From positions 310,001-374,000 of the forward strand of contig JAPFQT010000166.1 in assembly GCA_027627225.1 (NCBI GenBank): a DNA stretch of 64,000 nucleotides, read 5' to 3'. The notes beneath the pieces are model-generated. The model worked only from the letters and a program-made list of their open reading frames with translations, was not told the DNA's origin and searched no databases. This DNA is from Congeria kusceri (taxonomy: Eukaryota > Mollusca > Bivalvia > Myida > Dreissenidae). Shown one piece after another: positions 57,847-64,000 of this stretch (position 1 is its first letter; every line of letters starts with the position of its first letter). The translations under genes were made by a program, and so were the position numbers.

Positions 57847-60800
57847 GCTGCTACTACTACTACTACTACTACTGCTAATACTTCTACTACTACTACAACT
57901 ACTAATACTACTACTTCTTCTACTACTACTTGTGGTAGTTCGTCAGTCACGTGCATTGGAATCTATTAAATAAATGAATTTACATGAGTCATTAGTCCTT
58001 TTTTGTATGCAGTCGTCTGAGTCATAATCGTGCCGTAAAGGTTTATCCAACAACGGTGTTCCGTTAGGGCCATCGCGATTTTGAATAGAAATCCAAACCT
58101 AGATGGTACGATAACACTATGTAACGATGATGGTGACACGATGGTACGATGGTGGTGAAATCATAACATCGTGTCATCGTTATCGAATCATCGTATCTTC
58201 GTGACATCAACATCTTATCATCTAACTATCATCATCGTACTATCGTGCAATCGTCATCGTACCATCGTATTCGTGTCATCGTGTCATCGTCATCGAACGA
58301 TCGTGTCATCGTCATCGTACTATCTCACCATTGTGATCGCACCATCTAGTCATCGTACCATCTTGTCATCGTCATCGTCATCGCACCATCGTGTCATCGC
58401 GAGCTACGATTTTCCGTTTGGACATCGCGAGTTTGAATAGAAATCTATACCACGATGGCACGATCACACAATGGCACGATGTCGACGATACGATGGTACG
58501 ATGGCATTCATCCAATGATACTATGAGGATGGTACGATGACGATGGTGCAATGGTACGATGTCGATGACACGATGGTACGATTATGATGGTGCAACGGTT
58601 CGATGTCGATGACACGATGGTACATTGACGATGGTGCAATGGTACAATGTCGATGACACGATGGTATGATGACGATGGTGCAATGGTACGATGACGATGA
58701 CAATATGGTACAATGACGATGGTGCGATGGTACGATAGCACGGTGGACCGATGGCGATGGCACGATGATACGATGACAAGACGTTACATTGCCATCGTTC
58801 CATCGTTCCTTCGTGTAATCATCATAAAAAGCTGTGACGCTGTCTGTATAAACCCATGTCAAAACGTGACGCTACTGGTGGATGTCCGGACTGTAAAACA
58901 AGTCCAGCGGGCCCGAACTACAGAATTCAATGTATGTGTGATGACTGATGAGCGAAAGTAAATGTAAATGGTACAGCTTTAGGATTTAAAATATAATGTC
59001 GTTAGATCTGAACAAATTGTCATGTAAATACATTCAATATGAAACAGCAATAACATTGGTCATAATCGAAATGACGTCATTTAGGTAATGTATTCATCGT
59101 ATCTTTGTCAGGTTGAATGTCCATATCTGAGCAATATTAAATGCCAGTTGATTGCATCTTAAACTTTCCTATGAGGTGTTTCTGTTTAAGTGGTTTCTTC
59201 TACTACGGATCCAACCAATTTACAAGCAAATAAGGATAGCACTAGCACATCATTACTTGCGGCAGCTATAGGAGGTACAATTGATGGGATTGCAGTAGGA
59301 GTTGCCGTGGTTATTTTTATTCTCGCATTAAGGCGCCGGTACCGGATTAGACGTCCGTGTCAGCAAAGAGATGAAACAAGTAAGTGTATTACTAATGCGT
59401 ATTCGTAGATAATAGGCAATTGTATTTCGTCCGTTTTGATCAAAATCAAAAACAAACGTTGATTGTATCCCAATATCAGACGTAGGTTGGCTGGCTGTTG
59501 GGAATATATACATAACGATACAATCTAGAATAATCTAGAATATATTTTACAAAAAATACAACAAAAAGCATTTAACAGCAAACAATTTTTCTATTTAAAT
59601 CCGACTACGTTTTGGGGCTATTAGAAAAACGTTTTACAACACAAGACATTGGATAAATAACCTTTATTTTCACAGATTCCACTTCTGAAATGAATGATGC
59701 ATATGCGCAGATTAATACGATAGAAAGACACACAGATACGCGTAAGTTAACGTGTCACAAACTACATTGAACTGTTTAGTCATTTATATTTGTCAGATAA
59801 AAAGGGTGTGACTTTAAACACTTCTAAATATTATTTATATGATTGCTTTTTCGAAATTTATCATTATTTGAAAGTTTTGTAAATTAATTTCACTTTTTAG
59901 AACGAGATTTACGATACTTCGTTAAAACTGTAAATCGAAACTTATGTGGATCACACACACAAAAAAACAACAACAATCTTTATTTCAAAGTGTATACATA
60001 TTTTTTACAAAATAATGGGTTCGCAGATTTGTATGTTTATTTTTCATTTCCTTATTTATTTTATCATGAAAAAAATCAAATTAAAATAATACAAAATTGA
60101 ATAAAATAATTGTTCTTTACACGATGTCAGTGTGGTGTGTCTCAACTAGATATCTGAGACAAATATAATTTAGTACCCATAAAATAAAGATGTAATTCAA
60201 TATGTTTATAAGTATTGAGTATTCCTTTTCGCAAGCACATTTATATTATTATTTTAGTGAATCCCCGTATTTATTTCAGATCTGTACTCTGGACTGCACG
60301 AACAAAGGTACTGTGTAAATTGTTTATTCTACATAGATAAATAAACAGCAGAAACAACGTTTACACAAATAGTAACAACTAGCGAAAATCTATTGAAGTT
60401 CCATTGAACATTTGTATTTATGCAATATGATATAATTTCTTTCTATGTCTTCGAAAAAGGAATCTCCTATGGCATTGTTAGTGCAATTATGTTATCACGA
60501 GCAATACGACGGCACATATTTTAATGCTATATGACCTTTTTTACTATATTGATATTTAAACAAACAAAACAACATATACAACACATTGGACAAAACAAAA
60601 TCCCAGTGCGGCTACTAAACTTACAAAGTCGGAATAATAAAGTCAAATGACACTTGACAGGGCTCTTTAACGTGTGTAACAACTTTCTTATCAGTTGCTA
60701 AATTTGGTATTAATTGTCATGGACTTTTACGTTTAGAAACGATGGCATGGACCCTGTTGAATTGGGATATGTTGAGAACAATACTTCTGAAGTAAACCTA

Positions 60801-61553
60801 GGCCCGTATGTAACTTTAGGTAAATAACTTTCAATTTATATAAAAATCAACAATTTCAATTGAAAATTTATCATAATTTCTTGAGCTACCATGTTGGTTG
60901 TATTTAATTACCAAAATGTTAGTTAACGTTTAAAATAAAAAAAAAACAAATCTTATGAATTCACTGACATGTCATAATCTAAGGTGTGTCATATTTATTG
61001 CAGATCTAAGTCGGAGGTAGGTGTTTTCAACATCCAGAAAAATAATAGTTGTATATTTTTGGTACACGTACGATAACCTTCAACAATGTAACATAATATG
61101 TACATTTCTCTTCTGAGAATTGCTAGGTTGCTTTGAATATACTGTAATGATTGTTCAATGTCGTCTTGAACATAAATTATATTGAGTATACGTTGCAAAT
61201 TGTAGGAATCAACAGGTATACGACGCACTGACTACTTCCTTGTCTCCAATAAACAGTTCATCAGAACCTACAGGTATCAAACCGGTAAATACGAAAAAAA
61301 ACACATATTAATCTTCGGTGAAAGAACAATGTTTCTCGAAATACTAAATGACTGATATTCTATATTTTGAAAAAAATGTTAGACTGGTGATTTTTAAAAC
61401 TATAACAATAAAATATTACGAAGTTAAAATTATCTAAATAAAAGAATTCGTTCATGTATATCCCTCAATGTATCACCCAAGGTCTATGTGAAATATTTCT
61501 GACATGCAGAACTAGCTACTCATTCGTGGTCTACAAATATGGAAAGTCAATAA
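57335..61553 (+). CDS. Small single-pass membrane receptor with tandem YxxL tyrosine motifs (8 exons)
   Basis: Proposed join(57335..57410, 59191..59379, 59676..59741, 60280..60307, 60737..60819, 61004..61016, 61206..61273, 61510..61553). It is 567 nt, 188 residues and stop; all boundaries are GT/AG and all phases agree. Residues 1-25 are a signal peptide ('WNVLFFLSVAACLC'), 26-46 a short Ser/Thr-rich outer segment, 47-72 the membrane span, and 73-80 a basic stop-transfer (RRRYRIRR). The cytoplasmic tail has Y98 (YAQI), Y113 (YSGL), Y131 (YVEN, a Grb2-SH2-type site), Y144 (YVTL) and Y157 (YDAL). The pairs Y98/Y113 and Y144/Y157 have ITAM-like spacing (11 and 9 residues between motifs). The architecture recalls mollusc EGF-domain (MEGF10/Draper-like) phagocytic receptors that have lost the outer domains. 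A decayed EGF exon lies in intron 1. Not recognised as a named gene. Expression is unproven. Confidence 0.6.
57545..57935. repeat. Long CTA/ACC triplet microsatellite
   Basis: Begins with aac/acc/cac triplets (57545-57610) and changes to an almost unbroken run of about 100 cta triplets with scattered single-base changes. It lies in the first intron of the receptor gene. Poly-valine or poly-tyrosine frames across it are artefacts. Confidence 0.95.
58055..58800. repeat. ATCG-rich array with two opposite-strand halves
   Basis: From about 58160 to 58400 the units read 'atcgtcatcgtaccatcgt'. From about 58460 to 58790 they read the reverse complement, 'acgatggtacgatgacgat'. In addition 'catcgcga.tttgaatagaaatc.a.acc' occurs at about 58070 and 58425, giving a direct repeat of about 350 bp. 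Long His/Arg/Ser-rich open frames on both strands follow from the composition and are not genes. Confidence 0.85.
58812..58946 (+). pseudogene. Decayed EGF-like exon in intron 1 of the receptor gene
   Basis: Reads 'SCDAVCINPCQN' followed by 'VDVRTVKQVQRARTTEF' before a GTAAAT/GTATGT donor-like site. The start and spacing resemble an EGF-like domain of the 'CINPCQNGG' kind, but the later cysteine positions are substituted. The upstream side has no good acceptor, because it runs straight out of the ATCG array. Its phase does not match the neighbouring exons, so I call it a relic. Confidence 0.4.
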
Positions 61554-63433
61554 GACCAACATCATGTGCAGAAACAACATACACAAACAAGAAAGACGCG
61601 ATGGGGGTTTCCAGTTACGCCAACTGATTAAACAGTGGACTCGAATGTAATGACTTATATGGCCGTTTTCTAGTTAAACCAGTATCAAACGAATTATTAA
61701 CACATGTATTTATGTAAGGTGTATGTTACAATTAGATATGTTGTAGATTTAGTTTGTGAGTGTCTGTTCAAGTGATCTCTTAGCATAGATATTTGTTGCC
61801 AAATGACACTCTGCACATTTGTGTATGTCGTGTGCTTTTCTATTTTGCTCTCATATGTTATCAACATAAATTATAACCACATTAATTATTGTCTGGCGTA
61901 ATATACCTTTATTATATACTTTTATTATATACCACTACAATCGTCACAACACACACATTACGAACAACTTATGCAGTCGATGCTTCAAATAGGGTAGCAT
62001 ATACTTAAGCTACTTAGTTTTTGTTGGTAAGACATAAAATGTTGAACGATTTCGTTGTCAGAGCATGACCCGTTTTAATGTGTTTGCTATGTCAAACCAT
62101 AACATAAACAACAACTTCATACTAAACTGAACACATATTCAATAAACAGTAATTTTCAAAATGTTATTTCATTTTACAATCAATAATTACAAATATTGGT
62201 CATCTAATACTATATAAGAATTCATTTGAAATATATGAAACTCCTGACGCATTAGCAGGAGAAAAACCCTTATTAATATGATATGGTTCTTTATGTAGGA
62301 GTGAAATCCTTATGAATATTTCTTATGGTTCGTAATGTAAGGAAAGTGACCGATTGCCAGTACGACACAGACAATAACGCATAACACAAAACACGCACAA
62401 ATTATAGAATAAATGATCATAACTTTGGCCGCCACCTTCAAACGGTAATTCCAAGCATTCATATTTAGATGCATACATTTATTTAAATAACGAAATTATA
62501 TCAAATACAAACAATAATCCTACATAACGTATGTAGCATGCAGATGTTAAAACTTAATTACTGATGTGAAGACTTAATATTTCACTATTATACTTTCTGC
62601 ATTGTATTATCTAACCCGTTCACATCGGAAAAATTATTCATGATCAAAATATATATTGATTAAGTTGTTGGAACTATTTTGATTTTGGTAGGTTGTAATT
62701 CTTATCAGTCTTGCCACAGTAATGTCTACCACGCTGTTTAGTAAGTTTATATAACATGTGCGCATGTGTCATATGATACCACTGGGTTGCAATTCAAAGT
62801 CATTAAGATGCGACATCCAACATAGTAAGGAGTGTCCATGACGTTACTCGTAAACACGATCTATATAATTAACATCTGGTCGTAGTTACAGTTTCTCGGA
62901 TAAAATACAGTCCGTTTCAATGTCATTAACAAACCCTTTACAGAGAATGCATTCCTTTTAACCCGTTAAGCAAATAATGGTCAATCGGGCAATGAATATT
63001 ATTTAGTAGTTTATATTAAAAAAACGAAGATAAATGACAACATTGTTATAGTCGATCTACACAATTTCGTGTTCAATTGACTATACATAAACGTTTGTGT
63101 TGATAACATATTTTTTTAAATAACACATTATCTATGTAGTAAATGCAAATAAAATAAAGAATCACCTTTGGTGATGTAATTCCTGGTTCCAATCTGAAAG
63201 AAACTTGTAAATTGGTAAAACAATGCATATAAAGAGGGCACACACGAATTTCGAATAACCTATTATATTGTTATCATTCAGTTTAAATAAACTTCAGAAT
63301 TTGCTGTCATATATTATACACATAGAACTCTTATACACTAGTCTTATCATTTAGATTTTGTATGTATCATGAAGGTGATACGTCGATGTAAATGTAGTTT
63401 ACAATTAAAACATAATTCTGGTCAATTAATGGT
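61554..63433. other. 3' region of the receptor gene and AT-rich spacer
   Basis: No further exon could be recognised. Short GC-rich patches near 61555-61640 follow the stop codon and are probably 3' UTR. Confidence 0.4.
62141..62146 (+). terminator. Candidate poly(A) signal of the receptor gene
   Basis: First canonical AATAAA after the stop codon that I noticed, 588 bp downstream. Tentative. Confidence 0.25.
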
Positions 63434-63640
63434 CGAGGAGCGCGTCCCGATCTCTTTCATCCGCAAGATTCAACAGAAACTGAAGGAAAGGTAGAGCACT
63501 GACACCTCGCTGCTGATGGACCTTAAGTTCTCCTACTCAGTTACCTTCCCTTTCAACCCTTCCAATATCGCCCTGGAGACCATAGAGGTGCCACAGCAGC
63601 TCTCTTTAGTAAAACTCGTGGTTAGGAGTTACGTGTAGTC
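63434..63640 (+). pseudogene. Broken duplicate of the myosin V terminal exon
   Basis: Nearly identical to 1033-1228, starting at 'gaggagcgcgtcccgatctc' in mid-exon. GAG has become TAG at about 63492-63494, so it cannot encode the C-terminus. A few other substitutions are present (ATC to GCC, for example). The upstream part of the exon and its acceptor are absent. The homology continues past the stop codon into the 3' UTR after a five-fold expansion. Same orientation as the first copy. Confidence 0.9.
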
Positions 63641-63851
63641 CGACACAGCAGCTCTCTATAGCAAAACTCGTGGTTAGGTTTTAGGTGTAGTCTGACACAG
63701 CAGCTCTCAATAGCAAAACTCGTGGTTAGGTGTTAGGTGAAGTCCAACCCAGCAGTTCTCTATAGCAAAACTCGTGGTCAGGTGTTGGGTGTAGTCCGAC
63801 ACAGCAGCTCTCTATAGCAAAACTCGTTGAAAGGAGTCAGGTGTAGACCGA
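63592..63851. repeat. 52-bp tandem array, 5 units, at the end of the duplicated myosin exon
   Basis: 'cacagcagctctctatagca' + 'aaactcgtggttaggtgtta' + 'ggtgtagtccga' recurs at 63592, 63644 and every 52 bp. The first myosin copy has the same sequence once (1191-1242), where it spans the last codons and the stop. The array therefore arose after, or together with, the duplication. Confidence 0.9.
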
Positions 63852-63990
63852 TATAATATTGACCTAAAATGTCAAAAAATTGCAATGATTCTACAAAATA
63901 TTACACTTAATTGCAGTCTGTCAAATATATATTGTCCAGTAATTTTATATTTTGTTTGATTTAGAGTGTTTTCGTTGTTGAAAAGTGTCA
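63852..63990 (+). repeat. Duplicated myosin V 3' UTR
   Basis: 'aatgtcaaaaaattgcaatg' through 'ttgtttgatttagagtgttttcgttgttga' matches 1256-1370 with scattered changes. Homology appears to stop near 63985. Confidence 0.85.
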
Positions 63991-64000
63991 CTTAGTTATT

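Noticed and set aside
57768..58862. Poly-valine and His/Arg/Ser-rich open frames
   Set aside because: They follow from CTA triplets and the ATCG-rich array; they occur in several frames and on both strands.

Overview
The window is A+T-rich invertebrate nuclear DNA. It most likely comes from a bivalve mollusc, and I lean towards a dreissenid mussel (Dreissena). Three things support this. Two copies of a short palindromic element built around 'attagcctgtgc' (143-400 and 4964-5205) match a repeat I recall as extremely common in Dreissena. The Mab-21/cGAS-like gene is of the type greatly expanded in bivalves. There are also many roughly 140-160 bp dispersed tandem families typical of mollusc genomes. 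The species call is from memory of repeat families, not from a search. Genes are sparse, introns are present, and most of the sequence is repeat-derived.

Layout. 1-1.5 kb: SINE, MITE and the last coding exon of a class V myosin (+ strand; the rest of the gene lies to the left of the window). 1.5-12 kb: AT-rich spacer, MITEs and tandem arrays of 54, about 23 and 48 bp, plus dispersed repeats. 12.4-14.8 kb: a two-exon Mab-21/cGLR-type nucleotidyltransferase gene on the minus strand, with a 53-bp tandem array (15.2-16.2 kb) in its 5' region. 17.0-33.35 kb: a decayed minus-strand Ty3/Gypsy retrotransposon whose 5' LTR has been split by a 7.83-kb insertion (25224-33055, flanked by a 9-bp duplication). 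The insertion carries the remains of an unclassified transposase-like gene. 33.4-47 kb: spacer with a hairpin element, a possible small secreted peptide, dispersed repeats and two partial duplicates of the DNA flanking the Mab-21 gene (40.5-41.7 and 45.7-46.8 kb). 47.18-54.86 kb: a second, plus-strand Gypsy element with decayed catalytic residues, a lost integrase core and a ten-copy 49-bp array. 57.3-61.55 kb: a gene made of very small exons. I read it as a 188-residue single-pass membrane protein with a signal peptide, a very short outer part and a cytoplasmic tail holding five tyrosine motifs (four YxxL/I). It spans a giant CTA-triplet array and an ATCG-rich array, and a decayed EGF-like exon lies in its first intron. 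63.43-64 kb: a broken second copy of the myosin V terminal exon and its 3' UTR, 62 kb from the first.

The genes do not form an operon or pathway. Two of them, the cGLR-type protein and the YxxL-tailed receptor, belong to families often linked to innate immune sensing or phagocytosis in molluscs. That is a family-level inference. All coordinates of splice sites and repeat edges were read by eye.
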